A stretch of 64,000 nucleotides of DNA, taken from Echinicola sp. 20G (GTDB lineage Bacteria > Bacteroidota > Bacteroidia > Cytophagales > Cyclobacteriaceae). A program made the position numbers and the translations under genes. The notes beneath the pieces are model-generated. The model saw nothing but the letters and a program-made list of their open reading frames with translations. It had not been told where the DNA came from and searched no databases. The stretch is taken from positions 1,429,001 through 1,493,000 of the forward strand of contig NZ_AP024154.1 in the NCBI RefSeq assembly GCF_015533855.1. Reading direction: 5' to 3'. Below, piece by piece: positions 16,418-26,612 of this stretch; within the stretch, counting starts at the first letter, position 1, and each line of letters opens with the position of its first letter.

Positions 16418-17071
16418 ATGACTCAGAAGAAAACAATGGACTTTCATCCCTCACATGATCAAAGGATTGATGCGTATATCACAAAGGCACAGCCTTTTGC
16501 TGAACCTATTTTAAGACATTTAAGGGCCTTGGTGCATCAAGCTTGCCCGGAAATAGAGGAAACCATCAAATGGGGCATGCCCCACTTTATGTATCGAGAT
16601 GAAATCCTATGCTGCATGGCCAGCTTCAAGGCACACTGTGCCTTTCTGTTTTGGAAAGGGACCTTGATGAAAGATCCTGTTTTGAAGGAGAATGCTGTGG
16701 GAGAAACAGCGATGGGACATTTGGGGAAGATCACGAGTATGGAGGACTTGCCCTCAGATGAAAAGATGCTGGATTACTTGCATGAAGCCATCACCTTAAA
16801 CGAAGAAGGGGTCAAACTACCCAAAAAGCCCTCTAAGAAGAAGAAGGACCTGAGCATTCCTGAGGATTTAAAAGTTGCCCTTGAAGCTGCTCCCGATGCA
16901 TTGAATACTTTTGAGCAATTCAGTTACAGTAATCAGAAAGACTATATCGAATGGCTTGAAGAAGCCAAGACAGACAAAACCCGTCAGAAAAGGTTAAAAA
17001 CAGCTATTGAGTACATGGAAGAAGGCAAGCCCAGAAACTGGAAATATATGAAGGAATGGAAAGGCAAATAA
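16418..17071 (+). CDS. DUF1801 / YdeI-like protein
   Basis: A 217-residue cytoplasmic protein. Residues about 20-130 match the DUF1801 fold (HLRALVHQACPEIEETIKWGMPHF), and the C-terminal 60 residues match the YdeI/OmpD-associated family (YIEWLEEAKTDKTRQKRL followed by AIEYMEEGK). The two parts are joined by a lysine-rich linker (KKPSKKKK). YdeI has been linked to peptide resistance in other bacteria, but the biochemical role is unknown. Confidence 0.85.
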   Translation: MTQKKTMDFHPSHDQRIDAYITKAQPFAEPILRHLRALVHQACPEIEETIKWGMPHFMYRDEILCCMASFKAHCAFLFWKGTLMKDPVLKENAVGETAMGHLGKITSMEDLPSDEKMLDYLHEAITLNEEGVKLPKKPSKKKKDLSIPEDLKVALEAAPDALNTFEQFSYSNQKDYIEWLEEAKTDKTRQKRLKTAIEYMEEGKPRNWKYMKEWKGK

Positions 17072-17234
17072 ACGATTTGCCTTAATTGCTCCTTTTACAG
17101 TACTCCTATGCTTTAGTTGATCAATGCTTTTGTTCTGTTTGTCTATGATTTGATGCCTAATTTCTAGAAAGTGCTTTTCTTTAGCATTTTGAGCTGATTT
17201 TTAGTTAAATTTAATTAGACCAAACCTGCTAAAA

Positions 17235-18644
17235 ATGAAAGCCTTAGTAGTGATTTTGACATTTTTGACTTCACTATTTTTTTCTGGAGTTAAAGCCCAA
17301 GACCAACCTTCTCCCATCATTTTTATTTATGATGCCAGCGGTTCCATGTGGGGCCAAATCGATGGTAAAACCAAAATGGAGATTGCATCACAAGTATTAA
17401 GTGAAACTATCGAAGAGCTTCCGGATCAGCAAGCCATTGGTTTGGTAGCCTATGGACATCGAAACAAGACCGATTGCCGTGATGTGGAATTTGTAGTGGC
17501 CACTCAACAAAATTCCAAATCCCAGGTCAATACAGCTTTGGGAAACATTAAGCCATTAGGAAAAACCCCCTTGGCCTACTCAGCGGAATTGGTTATCGGA
17601 AAATTGAGGGAGTCAAAAGAAAAGGCGACTGTAATCCTGGTGACGGATGGGATAGAATCCTGTGACGGTGATTTATGCAAAGTGGTCCAATCCGCCAAAG
17701 CTGAAGGCATTGATTTTAAGATGCATATTGTCGGTTTTGGGCTTAAGGAAGAGGAAACCGCACCTTTAATATGTGCCGCCAAAGCAGGTGAAGGGCAGTA
17801 TTATGATGCTGATAATGCTGAAGGTTTGAGCGAGGTGCTTCAAGAAGTCACCAAAGAGACGGTGGATAAACCGGACGGAAATTTCACCGTATCGGCTCTT
17901 AAAAATGGTGTTCCTGTTGATGCCTTGGCAAGGGCTTATAAGGCAGGAACTAAGCAACTGGCCGCCATGGCCAGGACCTATAGGGATACTGGGTCAATGT
18001 ACCTTGCCCCGGGAATTTATGATTTGGAGGTGGCCCCATTGGAAGACAGTGATGTAATGCCTTTGTTGGTAGCAGGTCTGGAGAGCAAGGCCAATGAAAC
18101 AGTTCATCAAACCATTAGTTTTGATGGAGCCAAGTTTTTAGTGATGGCCAAGAATAATGAAGAAGGTTGGGATACCATGGTAAAGATTTTCCCTACAGGC
18201 AGCAAAAAAGCATCTTCTGGTGGAAGAACCTATGGGCGGGAAGATACTTATGAATTAAATCCCGGAATGTATGATATAGAGTTGACCGCATTGGTGATCA
18301 AAGGGCCTCAAATCTTTCATAGGATAGACAGTGTTCAAATTGGTGCAGGAGAAACCAAAAAGATAGCACATACTTTTCAATCTGGTGAGGCCAAGATAGG
18401 TGTGGTTTCTGGGGAAGAATTGGTAGATGCAGTGGTAAAAGTCACCGATCCCGGCACTAAAAAAGTGGAGGCTAGTAGCCGAACCTATACAGCGCCAAAT
18501 AACAATCCCCGATCATTTATTCTTACGCCTGGAACCTATGAGATCTCGGTAATGAGCCTTGGAAAGCATGCAGGGTATTCGGAAACATTTAGCTTGGAAG
18601 TGAAGGCCGGCGAAACAGTGGAAAAAATATTAAGCATCAAATAA
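17235..18644 (+). CDS. Secreted von Willebrand factor A domain protein
   Basis: A 469-residue protein with a signal peptide (cleavage near VKAQ, residue 22). The VWA domain spans about 27-215 with an intact MIDAS metal site: YDASGSM (D33, S35, S37), a threonine in GKTPLAYS and VTDGIESC. The C-terminal half contains three repeats of about 85 residues, each with an RTY...PGxYD/E core (near 248, 334 and 416). VWA proteins bind ligands through the metal site. The membrane protein gene starts 7 bases after its stop, so the two form an operon and probably one complex. Confidence 0.85.
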   Translation: MKALVVILTFLTSLFFSGVKAQDQPSPIIFIYDASGSMWGQIDGKTKMEIASQVLSETIEELPDQQAIGLVAYGHRNKTDCRDVEFVVATQQNSKSQVNTALGNIKPLGKTPLAYSAELVIGKLRESKEKATVILVTDGIESCDGDLCKVVQSAKAEGIDFKMHIVGFGLKEEETAPLICAAKAGEGQYYDADNAEGLSEVLQEVTKETVDKPDGNFTVSALKNGVPVDALARAYKAGTKQLAAMARTYRDTGSMYLAPGIYDLEVAPLEDSDVMPLLVAGLESKANETVHQTISFDGAKFLVMAKNNEEGWDTMVKIFPTGSKKASSGGRTYGREDTYELNPGMYDIELTALVIKGPQIFHRIDSVQIGAGETKKIAHTFQSGEAKIGVVSGEELVDAVVKVTDPGTKKVEASSRTYTAPNNNPRSFILTPGTYEISVMSLGKHAGYSETFSLEVKAGETVEKILSIK

Positions 18645-18651
18645 GAGCGTA

Positions 18652-19587
18652 ATGAAAAAGATGTTCAAAGCTTCCAGCCTATTGTTTTATCTACTTTGTT
18701 TTGTGGTATTTACCATATTGGGAACCGTTACCGCAGGCCTTGCTGGAGCCGGTGACGGTCAGGGTTTGGCCGGGGGTGCCATAGTCCTAGGTTACGGGGT
18801 CATGACAGGCTTTGGTGTTTTTGTGCTGGCCATCATTGCGGTTTATAGTTTGGACCAAAGAAAGATCGTGACCATGAATAAAGTCCTTGGGGGCTTTGTT
18901 TTGTTGTTATTGGGTGTTTTGGCGATTCGGATCTTAACAGTACAAAGGATAGAAGAACCCAAAGAGGATGTGATCAGAAAGCCCTCACCTACTACCCAAC
19001 CTGTAAATTTTCTTCAATCTGACGAGATGATGGGCTTAGGTTTTTTTGCTCCACAGGTTGATGATGGAAATAAGCTTTACTTTTACAACAACCCTTTTCA
19101 AAATTACCAAAACCTAAATACAACTATTTATGACAGTTTGGTCTTTATGAATGATCAAAATGGAAATCCGGGGATCAGTTATGCTCCTCCCTGGTTGCTC
19201 CCTGAGATCAACAAGTTGGATTATGGAATACTTTATTTTAGAGTACTTGGTGCTGGCAGGGAATACATTGAAATAGAAGTCAATGTCCAGACCCATCAGA
19301 CTGCATTTATCCAAAGGCAATCTGGAATGCTCCTTTTTTGGCCAGATTTTCTTTTGGGAATGCATTCCGTGGAGTTTAACCAAGGAGAACAAACTACGGT
19401 GCGCATTAAGCCTTTGTCGTATGCAGGAGAGGTAATTCAGGATTTTGAGTTTATGAGAGCGTTGGAGATCAAAGAAGAATGGATGATGGTGGCTTTGCTG
19501 GATACTGATTTTAAAGAAGTGGGAAAGGGGTGGATTCAGTGGAGGGCCGGTGACCAAATGCTCATTAACTATAATTTGTTGAGCTAA
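18652..19587 (+). CDS. Membrane protein paired with the VWA protein
   Basis: A 311-residue protein with three hydrophobic helices in the first 105 residues (about 8-30, 45-68 and 78-98), including a glycine-rich second one, followed by about 200 soluble residues that are probably extracytoplasmic. No family is recognised. The short gap after the VWA gene implies translational coupling and a shared function, perhaps anchoring the VWA protein; this is inferred from context only. Confidence 0.65.
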   Translation: MKKMFKASSLLFYLLCFVVFTILGTVTAGLAGAGDGQGLAGGAIVLGYGVMTGFGVFVLAIIAVYSLDQRKIVTMNKVLGGFVLLLLGVLAIRILTVQRIEEPKEDVIRKPSPTTQPVNFLQSDEMMGLGFFAPQVDDGNKLYFYNNPFQNYQNLNTTIYDSLVFMNDQNGNPGISYAPPWLLPEINKLDYGILYFRVLGAGREYIEIEVNVQTHQTAFIQRQSGMLLFWPDFLLGMHSVEFNQGEQTTVRIKPLSYAGEVIQDFEFMRALEIKEEWMMVALLDTDFKEVGKGWIQWRAGDQMLINYNLLS

Positions 19588-19661
19588 TTGGCAGTATCTC
19601 TTTTGGTAAACATTTAATGATTTTTTAACTCAATATTCCTTACAGTAGATTTTTGAGCCCT

Positions 19662-19669
19662 TAATTTTG
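19662..19669 (+). promoter_or_regulatory. -7 promoter element of the fecI-like gene
   Basis: TAATTTTG, an exact TAnnTTTG match, ends 22 bases before the GTG start of the sigma factor gene. No clear -33 TTTG at the expected spacing. Confidence 0.5.
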
Positions 19670-19691
19670 GGTAAATCATCCTTAGTCTAAA

Positions 19692-20249
19692 GTGTATCCA
19701 TCTGATAAAGAGTTGTTAAGTAAGGTCAATCAAGGCTGTAGAAATGCTTTTAGGCAGATCTATGAGGCCCATTGGGAGAGCTTATACCAAGCAGCTTATG
19801 CTAGGCTTTTGGATCAAGTGATGGTGGAGGATTTAGTGCAGGAAATTTTTATTGACCTTTGGAATCGAAGGGAATCTTTGGAGCTTCATTCCACGCTTAA
19901 GGCCTATTTGCACACGGCGGTCAAATATCAGGTGCTTAAAAAGTTGGATGCCCAAAGGATCAAAAGAGAGCTTGAGATTGCAGGTCAAGATGTTCTTTAT
20001 TATCAGGAGGATGTTTTAGGTTTTCAGGATCTTTACCAAGAGCTCGAGGTAGCCTTGGAAAAATTGCCCGAGAAGTCACGATTGATTTTTACCATGAGTA
20101 GGTTTGAAGGGCTTTCTACAGACGAAATAGCCCAAAAGCTCAACCTTTCCCCACAAACCATCCACAATCGAATGAGTCAGTCTTTGTCACTCATCAGGAC
20201 AGAATTAAAAGAATATGCACCTGTCATTGCCTTGATGCTGCTTAACTAA
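19692..20249 (+). CDS. ECF sigma factor, FecI type
   Basis: A 185-residue extracytoplasmic-function sigma factor. Region 2 is visible at about 20-90 (EDLVQEIFIDLWNRRESL binds the -10 strand) and region 4 at about 120-175 (LPEKSRLIFTMSRFEGLS, then DEIAQKLNLSPQTIHNRM as the helix-turn-helix). It starts at a GTG. The next gene encodes its FecR-type anti-sigma factor, and a SusC receptor with a signalling domain follows, so it should switch on this uptake locus when substrate binds outside. Confidence 0.92.
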   Translation: MYPSDKELLSKVNQGCRNAFRQIYEAHWESLYQAAYARLLDQVMVEDLVQEIFIDLWNRRESLELHSTLKAYLHTAVKYQVLKKLDAQRIKRELEIAGQDVLYYQEDVLGFQDLYQELEVALEKLPEKSRLIFTMSRFEGLSTDEIAQKLNLSPQTIHNRMSQSLSLIRTELKEYAPVIALMLLN

Positions 20250-20415
20250 TGCCCTTTCCCTTCTTTACTGCTTAGATACCACTGGTCAGTTGTGATTTTT
20301 TATGTTATCAAAACATCAAGTAGCTATTTTATTCATAACAATTCATTAATCATTTTTTTCGGTAGTGGACCTGTTGATTGATCACTATATAAGTGAACAG
20401 TAGCAATACATACCA

Positions 20416-21396
20416 GTGAATAAACAAGTAAACAATTTGATTCAAAAAGCACTTCGGGGAAAAATCAGTTCCGAAGAAAAAGCCGCATTGGATCAGTGGT
20501 ACCTGGAGCAAGAAAGGGCTGAAGTAAAACTCAGAGACCATAAGGGAAGAAACAAACAGCAGGTCAAGGAAGAACTATTTTCCAGCATTGAAAGGCATAC
20601 TAGTCCGAGTAAAGCGCTTTATCCGAAGTCACAAACTCATTTTACCCATGTCAGATGGGCCGTCGCAGCCTCATTGGTTCTGGTGATGGCTTTTGGGTGG
20701 CTGATGAAAGGAGTTTGGTCCCCGGAACAGGAAATCATGGTGGCAGAGGACTCCTTTGAACTTTTTGAGAATCCTACAGGGGTAAAAAGGAAAATCAAGC
20801 TTCCTGATGGCACGGTCATCCATTTAAATCACAATAGCAAAATATATGTCTATAAGGATTTTAACCAAAGGAGACTTACCAAACTGGAGGGGGAAGCTTT
20901 TTTTGATGTGGCCAGAAATGAAGCTTTGCCATTTACCATACAAACTGAAAAACTGGAAACCGTAGTGTTGGGCACTTCCTTTAATATCCAAGCCCGAAAG
21001 GGAATGGCAGAAAAGGTGGCAGTACGGTCTGGAAAGGTGCGTGTGGCCCTTCAGGGAGACAAGGATCAAGCCCACTTCTTAGAAAAAGACCAGCAGCTGC
21101 AACTGATCGATGAAAATGCGGAGGTAGACAATATTCCCGATCTGGAAAAGGAGTTTGGGTGGATGGAAGGAAAGCTGGTTTTTCGACAGAACAAAATGCC
21201 TGAAGTGGTTAAGATGCTGGAGGATTGGTATGGAGTACAAATAGAAGCAGACTTTAAGACATCCATTTCATGCGAGCTTACCGGTACTTACCAAAACATG
21301 AAGTTAGAAGACCTGCTAGAGGCCGTAAAATATTCTATTCCCATGAACTATAATATCAAAGATAAAAATGTAAACATTCGATTTAAGGGCTGCTAA
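20416..21396 (+). CDS. FecR-family anti-sigma factor
   Basis: A 326-residue single-pass inner-membrane protein. The cytoplasmic N-terminus (1-75) should hold the sigma factor, a membrane helix lies at about 77-95, the FecR domain begins at GVKRKIKLPDGTVIHL, and the C-terminal DUF4974 domain contains MPEVVKMLEDWYGVQI. FecR proteins carry the signal from a TonB-dependent receptor to the sigma factor. It starts at GTG. A 166-base spacer separates it from fecI, and a hairpin separates it from susC. Confidence 0.92.
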   Translation: MNKQVNNLIQKALRGKISSEEKAALDQWYLEQERAEVKLRDHKGRNKQQVKEELFSSIERHTSPSKALYPKSQTHFTHVRWAVAASLVLVMAFGWLMKGVWSPEQEIMVAEDSFELFENPTGVKRKIKLPDGTVIHLNHNSKIYVYKDFNQRRLTKLEGEAFFDVARNEALPFTIQTEKLETVVLGTSFNIQARKGMAEKVAVRSGKVRVALQGDKDQAHFLEKDQQLQLIDENAEVDNIPDLEKEFGWMEGKLVFRQNKMPEVVKMLEDWYGVQIEADFKTSISCELTGTYQNMKLEDLLEAVKYSIPMNYNIKDKNVNIRFKGC

Positions 21397-21399
21397 AAA

Positions 21400-21427
21400 A
21401 AGCGGAACTGTTCCCGCAGTCCCGCTT
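21400..21427 (+). terminator. Hairpin between fecR and susC
   Basis: AAGCGG (21400-21405) pairs with CCGCTT (21422-21427), and ACTG (21407-21410) with CAGT (21417-21420) around the loop TTCCCG, with one internal mismatch. It begins 3 bases after the fecR stop. No T-tract follows, so it may attenuate or process rather than end the transcript. Confidence 0.5.
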
Positions 21428-21481
21428 AAGTAGATGGCAGATTACAATTCCTAGTTCTAATCACACCAATCAATCAAAATT

Positions 21482-24400
21482 ATGAAAAAAAAATTACTTG
21501 AATCCTTAAAGTGGTTAACGATGAGGCTATTCGTTATGATTTTTCTTTGTCATGTAGGCACGCAGTTGGTCATGGCAGAAAGGGTTAACGCCCAAAAATT
21601 GGAAGATACCTATGTTCGCTTGGGCCATAATGCTTATGCGATCAATAGCGTCTTTGCAGAGGTGGAGCGGCAGACCAACTTCAAATTTTCCTATGAAAGT
21701 GGTTTGGAAGTTTCCCAAAAAGTGGAAATTTCAAAATCAAGACAAGATTTGGAGTCCTTGCTCAAGGAGATATCCAGTCAGTCCAACTTGAAATTCAAGC
21801 AGGTCAATACAACCTTGGCTGTAAGCGAAAAGGAGAAAAGGCCAGAATCTATTGTTGCTGAGCAGATCAATGTCCAAGGGATCGTAACAGATGCAGAGAC
21901 TGGTGAAAGTTTGCCAGGGGTAAACATTCTGCTCAAGGACAAAGGCCGGGGAACAGTGACCGACTTGGAAGGGAACTTTACCATTCAGGTGGAAAAAGGT
22001 GATGTTTTGGTCTTTTCCTACGTAGGTTACCTTAACCAGGAAGTAAAAGTGGAAAATAACTCGACTTTGAAGGTGAGTTTAGCCTTGGATAGTAAGGCTT
22101 TGGAAGAAGTAGTGGTGACTGCTTTGGGAATCAAGCGAGAAGAAAAGGCCTTAGGTTATGCTACCCAAAAAGTGGAAAGTGAGCAATTGCTTGATGCCAA
22201 ATCCAATAACTGGGCTGATGCCTTGGTGGGTAAGGTTGCGGGTTTAAATGTGCTTTCATCCGGTTCAGGACCTATGAACTCTACCCAGATCAGCCTCAGG
22301 GGAGATAATTCCCTTAATCCAAATGGCAACAGCGCTTTGATCGTATTGGACGGCGTTCCCATGAACAGTGGATTGACCAGTTCAGGGGTCAGCAATGCTT
22401 ACGGCGCAGGTTCTGGAAACGATGTGCCCATTGATTTCGGTAATGGCATTGCAGACATCAACCCGGATGATATTGAAAACATTACGGTTTTGAAAGGTGC
22501 TAGTGCTACCGCACTTTATGGTAGCCGGGCAGCCAATGGTGCCTTGGTGATCACCACCAAATCAGGAAATAAAAAGGACAAAGGCATCGGCGTATCGATC
22601 AATACCAATGTGAGCGTCAACGATGTGCTGAGATGGCCAGATTCACAATATGTTTACGGTCAAGGTACAGGTACTGCTTTCAATGAGGCTGGCGAACTGT
22701 ATTATTCCTATGGCGCTTCAGAAGATGGTAAAAGTACCGGAGGAACCAGTAGTGCTTTTGGGCCAAAGTTTGAGGGGCAATATTACTATCAGTATGATCC
22801 GGAATTAGAAGGACAATCTGCGGAGCGACAACTATGGAGGCCTTATGAAAATAACGTAAAAGACTTCTGGAGAACAGGCTTCACGGTTTCCAATAATATT
22901 GCTCTCGAAGGAGGAACTAAAAATGGTGGTGTCAGGGCCTCTTTGACCCACACCAAGAATGAATGGATCATGCCAAATACAGGTTTTGAGCGGTATGTGG
23001 CGGCTTTGAGTGTTCACCAAAATATTACCGATCGATTAAAGCTGAATGCCAAGGTCAATTATACCCATAAGCAAAGTGACAACCTTCCTGCCACTGGCTA
23101 TAACAACCAATCCATTGCTTACTTTATGATCTTCCAAAACCCAAGCATTGACTTGGATTGGTACCGCCCTATTTGGAAAGAAGGAATGGAAAATGTGGAG
23201 CAGATCCATCCATTCAGTAGCTATATCGATAACCCGTTCTTGATTGCGTATGAGATGACCAACTCCGTGAACAACAACGCGGTACTTGGAAATCTTTCAG
23301 CTACCTACAGCTTTACTGATAAGTTGGACTTGATGGTTCGTTCAGGTGTTGCGATGAGCCAAGAGGAAAGAGCACAGCAGAGACCATACAGCTCCGCCAA
23401 TTTCCAAAGAGGCTATTACAAAGAGCAAGACATCACCAACTATGAAATCAATACGGATTTCTTGTTGACTTATAGGGATAAGTTGGGAGAGAAATTTGAC
23501 ATGAGCATCAGTGCCGGAGGAAACACCATGCGCAGGGAATACAGAAATGTAAATGCTTCCGTTGATGGCTTGGTGATTCCAGGAGTTTACAAGTTGTCTA
23601 ACGGTATCAACAACCCTGTATTGACAACTAGGGATAATAACCGTCAGATCAACAGTCTTTATGCATTGGGTTCATTTTCCTATGATGAGAAGATCTTTTT
23701 GGATTTGACTGGGAGAAATGATTGGTCAAGTACACTACCTGTACAAAACAATTCCTTCTTCTACCCTTCTGCCAGTTCCAGTTTTGTATTGACAGACCTA
23801 TTCACCCTTCCTAAGGCGATTTCATTTGCTAAATTCAGACTTTCTGCAGCTCAGGTAGGTAATGATACTGATCCTTACAAAACTAAAAAGTACTACGGTC
23901 AAAGTGAATTCCCGGGTTCTGGTTCTGTGCCTACTACACTGCACAATGTAGACTTTAAGCCAGAAATCACTACCAGTTATGAAACAGGTTTGGAATTTAT
24001 CCTTTTGGAAAGAAGGTTGGGCGCTGACATCAATTTTTACAAGAGCATAACCAAAAACCAGATTTTGGAAGTGCCTGTGGATAGAACCACTGGCTATAGC
24101 AGGGCAGTGTTGAATGCGGGAAAAGTTAGGAACCAAGGAATTGAATTGGTTTTGAATGGTTCTCCTATTTTGAAAACCAACTTCAAGTGGAAGACTTTTG
24201 TGACCTGGTCGAAGAATGATAATAAAGTTTTGGAGTTGGCTGATGGAATTGAAGACAGCCAGACCATTGCAACGGGTGGCCAAGCGTCGATCATTGCCAA
24301 AGTGGGCGGAACCACAGGCGATATATATGGATATGGTTTTGTCAGAAACCCAGAAGGGCAGATCGTTTATAATGCTAATGGCTTGCCAGAGCGACCTAGC

Positions 24401-24964
24401 GAGATCCAATACATCGGCAATGCATATGCAGATTGGAAAGCCGGTTTCAGAAATGAATTTACCTACAAAAACTTCAGACTAAGTGTCTTATTGGATGGGC
24501 AATATGGTGGAATGATTTATTCCCAAACCCATCATAAAATGTCCGAGCAAGGGAAATTGATGCATACCCTGATGGGCAGGGAAGATGGTTTCATCATAGG
24601 AGATGGTGTAGTGAGAAATGATGATGGCTCTTTCTCTCCAAATACTACCGAGGTTTCTGTTCCAGCCTATTACAAAGATTACTACAGAAGGGCCAATGTG
24701 GAGTCCAACTCATTTGATGCGTCATTTATCAAGTTGAGAGAGGTAAGGTTTGAGATGAATGTTCCTTCGGCTTGGTTACAGCGGGTGTTGATTCGTCAGG
24801 CTTCCTTTGCGGTGTATGGCAGAAACCTGGCCTTGATTTCTGACTTCCCCATCTTTGATCCGGAAACAGCAGCGCTCAATGGAGGCTCTTTAATGCCTGG
24901 CGTAGAAATGGGACAAATGCCAACCCCAAGAACATTCGGTGTCAACCTAACTTTAAAATTGTAA
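21482..24964 (+). CDS. SusC/RagA-type TonB-dependent outer-membrane receptor with STN domain
   Basis: A 1160-residue receptor that imports a ligand across the outer membrane using TonB energy. Order of parts: signal peptide (about 1-38), STN signalling domain (about 50-110), carboxypeptidase-like domain (about 128-210, VQGIVTDAETGESLPGVNIL), plug (about 215-370, LKGASATALYGSRAANGALVI) and a barrel to the end. The STN domain is the part that contacts FecR, which fits the fecI-fecR pair just upstream. SusD follows after 21 bases. The ligand cannot be read from the sequence. Confidence 0.95.
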   Translation: MKKKLLESLKWLTMRLFVMIFLCHVGTQLVMAERVNAQKLEDTYVRLGHNAYAINSVFAEVERQTNFKFSYESGLEVSQKVEISKSRQDLESLLKEISSQSNLKFKQVNTTLAVSEKEKRPESIVAEQINVQGIVTDAETGESLPGVNILLKDKGRGTVTDLEGNFTIQVEKGDVLVFSYVGYLNQEVKVENNSTLKVSLALDSKALEEVVVTALGIKREEKALGYATQKVESEQLLDAKSNNWADALVGKVAGLNVLSSGSGPMNSTQISLRGDNSLNPNGNSALIVLDGVPMNSGLTSSGVSNAYGAGSGNDVPIDFGNGIADINPDDIENITVLKGASATALYGSRAANGALVITTKSGNKKDKGIGVSINTNVSVNDVLRWPDSQYVYGQGTGTAFNEAGELYYSYGASEDGKSTGGTSSAFGPKFEGQYYYQYDPELEGQSAERQLWRPYENNVKDFWRTGFTVSNNIALEGGTKNGGVRASLTHTKNEWIMPNTGFERYVAALSVHQNITDRLKLNAKVNYTHKQSDNLPATGYNNQSIAYFMIFQNPSIDLDWYRPIWKEGMENVEQIHPFSSYIDNPFLIAYEMTNSVNNNAVLGNLSATYSFTDKLDLMVRSGVAMSQEERAQQRPYSSANFQRGYYKEQDITNYEINTDFLLTYRDKLGEKFDMSISAGGNTMRREYRNVNASVDGLVIPGVYKLSNGINNPVLTTRDNNRQINSLYALGSFSYDEKIFLDLTGRNDWSSTLPVQNNSFFYPSASSSFVLTDLFTLPKAISFAKFRLSAAQVGNDTDPYKTKKYYGQSEFPGSGSVPTTLHNVDFKPEITTSYETGLEFILLERRLGADINFYKSITKNQILEVPVDRTTGYSRAVLNAGKVRNQGIELVLNGSPILKTNFKWKTFVTWSKNDNKVLELADGIEDSQTIATGGQASIIAKVGGTTGDIYGYGFVRNPEGQIVYNANGLPERPSEIQYIGNAYADWKAGFRNEFTYKNFRLSVLLDGQYGGMIYSQTHHKMSEQGKLMHTLMGREDGFIIGDGVVRNDDGSFSPNTTEVSVPAYYKDYYRRANVESNSFDASFIKLREVRFEMNVPSAWLQRVLIRQASFAVYGRNLALISDFPIFDPETAALNGGSLMPGVEMGQMPTPRTFGVNLTLKL

Positions 24965-24985
24965 ATAATATATAAGCGATAAATC

Positions 24986-26422
24986 ATGAAAAAGTCTTTC
25001 TATATACTACTAATGATGGTTTTGGTACAAGGTTTTCAAGCCTGTACTGGAGACTTTGAAGAGATCAATACAGATCCCAACCGAATTGACAAGATCAGCC
25101 CGGGCACGCTATTGAACCCTATTATCTATAGTGTAGCTAGCTATAATACTGACCGTGCAGATGCCTGGACATTCAATATCATGCAAGTGGGCCTGCCTTT
25201 TCCAAGCGCATCTGGCGGTTATCATCGCTACGATATCAGCGAGTCAGCCGGTAATGGAACATGGAATACCTATTATCGTTGGCTGATCAATATCAAAGAA
25301 ATGCGGGAAGCAGCCATAGCTTCTGAGGATCCAAATTATGAGGCCATTGCGATGACCTTGAATGCATGGGTGTACAGTCAATTGACTGATAGCTTTGGTG
25401 ATGTGCCCATGGAAGAGGCCAGTAGGGCTGAAGAAGGAATTCTGAGACCAGCCTTTAATACCCAAGAAGAAGTTTACACACAGATTTTGGCTGACTTGGA
25501 GACGGCCAATGGCCTTTATGATTTGGAAAGGGATATGGTTTATGGTGATGATATTCTTTTTCATAATGATGTGGCCAAATGGCAGAAATTCTGCAATTCC
25601 CTTCGACTAAGGTTATTGCTAAGAGTATCCAACAGGGCTGAAATGAATGCCTATACCAAAATGGCAGAAATGGTGGCCAATCCTGAGACTTATCCCGTTT
25701 TTGAAAATACTGCGGAGTCTGCTATACTGCAGATCACAGGGGTAACGCCCAACCTATCCCCTTGGGGCAGATCCATTGACTTTACCACCTTTAGGGCTAT
25801 GGGTGAATTTTTCTTGGAAAACCTCAATGAAATGGATGATCCAAGAAGGTCAAAATTTGCCACACAAGCCAGGGAAACCGATGGTGTAACGACCATAGGA
25901 TACAAAGGCATCCCAAGCGGTTATGCGGGAAGTGAAAATCAATTTGATTTTATTCCTTCCAACCATAACCGGGCTTTGGTGGAGGCACCAATGATTTCCT
26001 TGATCCTGACCTATGCAGAGGTGGAACTGATCAAGTCAGAGTTGGCACAAAAAGGTTATATTACTTCTGATGCAGCCGTGCATTATGAAAACGGTGTGAC
26101 CGCAGCTATGGAACAGTGGGGGGTAGAGACTCCTTCGGGCTACTTTGATAATCCAGCTGCCGCTTATGATGGAAGCTTAGAGCGTATCATGCTCCAGAAG
26201 TATTATGCACTGTACTTCAATGACTATCAACAATGGTTTGAGTATAGAAGGACTGGTTTGCCTATTCTACCTAAAAACGAGGGAATGCTCAATGACCAGC
26301 AAGTGCCTGTTCGCTTTATGTATCCAGTGGATGTGCAAATCAATAACAAAGAAAATTATGATGCTGCTGTAGCCCGCATGGGATCTGACGATATCAACAC
26401 CAAAGTGTGGTGGGAGAATTAA
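24986..26422 (+). CDS. SusD/RagB-family surface lipoprotein (SusD-like_2 type)
   Basis: A 478-residue lipoprotein with lipobox FQAC (Cys20) followed by an NTDPNRI motif typical of the SusD-like_2 subgroup. It caps the SusC channel and binds the nutrient at the cell surface. Helical repeats of the TPR-like type are seen (MTLNAWVYSQLTDSFGDVP, WQKFCNSLRLRLLLRVSN), and the C-terminal NDYQQWFEYRRTGLP stretch is well kept. It is in one operon with susC. A long hairpin follows, so the next gene may be a separate or reduced transcript. Confidence 0.93.
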   Translation: MKKSFYILLMMVLVQGFQACTGDFEEINTDPNRIDKISPGTLLNPIIYSVASYNTDRADAWTFNIMQVGLPFPSASGGYHRYDISESAGNGTWNTYYRWLINIKEMREAAIASEDPNYEAIAMTLNAWVYSQLTDSFGDVPMEEASRAEEGILRPAFNTQEEVYTQILADLETANGLYDLERDMVYGDDILFHNDVAKWQKFCNSLRLRLLLRVSNRAEMNAYTKMAEMVANPETYPVFENTAESAILQITGVTPNLSPWGRSIDFTTFRAMGEFFLENLNEMDDPRRSKFATQARETDGVTTIGYKGIPSGYAGSENQFDFIPSNHNRALVEAPMISLILTYAEVELIKSELAQKGYITSDAAVHYENGVTAAMEQWGVETPSGYFDNPAAAYDGSLERIMLQKYYALYFNDYQQWFEYRRTGLPILPKNEGMLNDQQVPVRFMYPVDVQINNKENYDAAVARMGSDDINTKVWWEN

Positions 26423-26510
26423 TAGAGTCCTTTTGGTCGATATAACTGGAGTTTGAAAATCTTATCTCCAGCTTTAAAATGATCAAAGGGTAGCACATGA
26501 AATAACCATT

Positions 26511-26551
26511 AAATCCATCCAGCAGTTCTTTAAGTTCAGCTGGATGGATTT
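26511..26551 (+). terminator. Long hairpin after susD
   Basis: AAATCCATCCAGC (26511-26523) and GCTGGATGGATTT (26539-26551) are perfectly complementary over 13 bases around a 15-base loop. The end of the second arm supplies only a short T-run. It probably limits readthrough to the phosphoesterase gene. Confidence 0.65.
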
Positions 26552-26612
26552 TGGACATATTTATCAAACTTAATTGAGAAGTATATTTTACATATTAAAC
26601 CAACCAAGTAAA

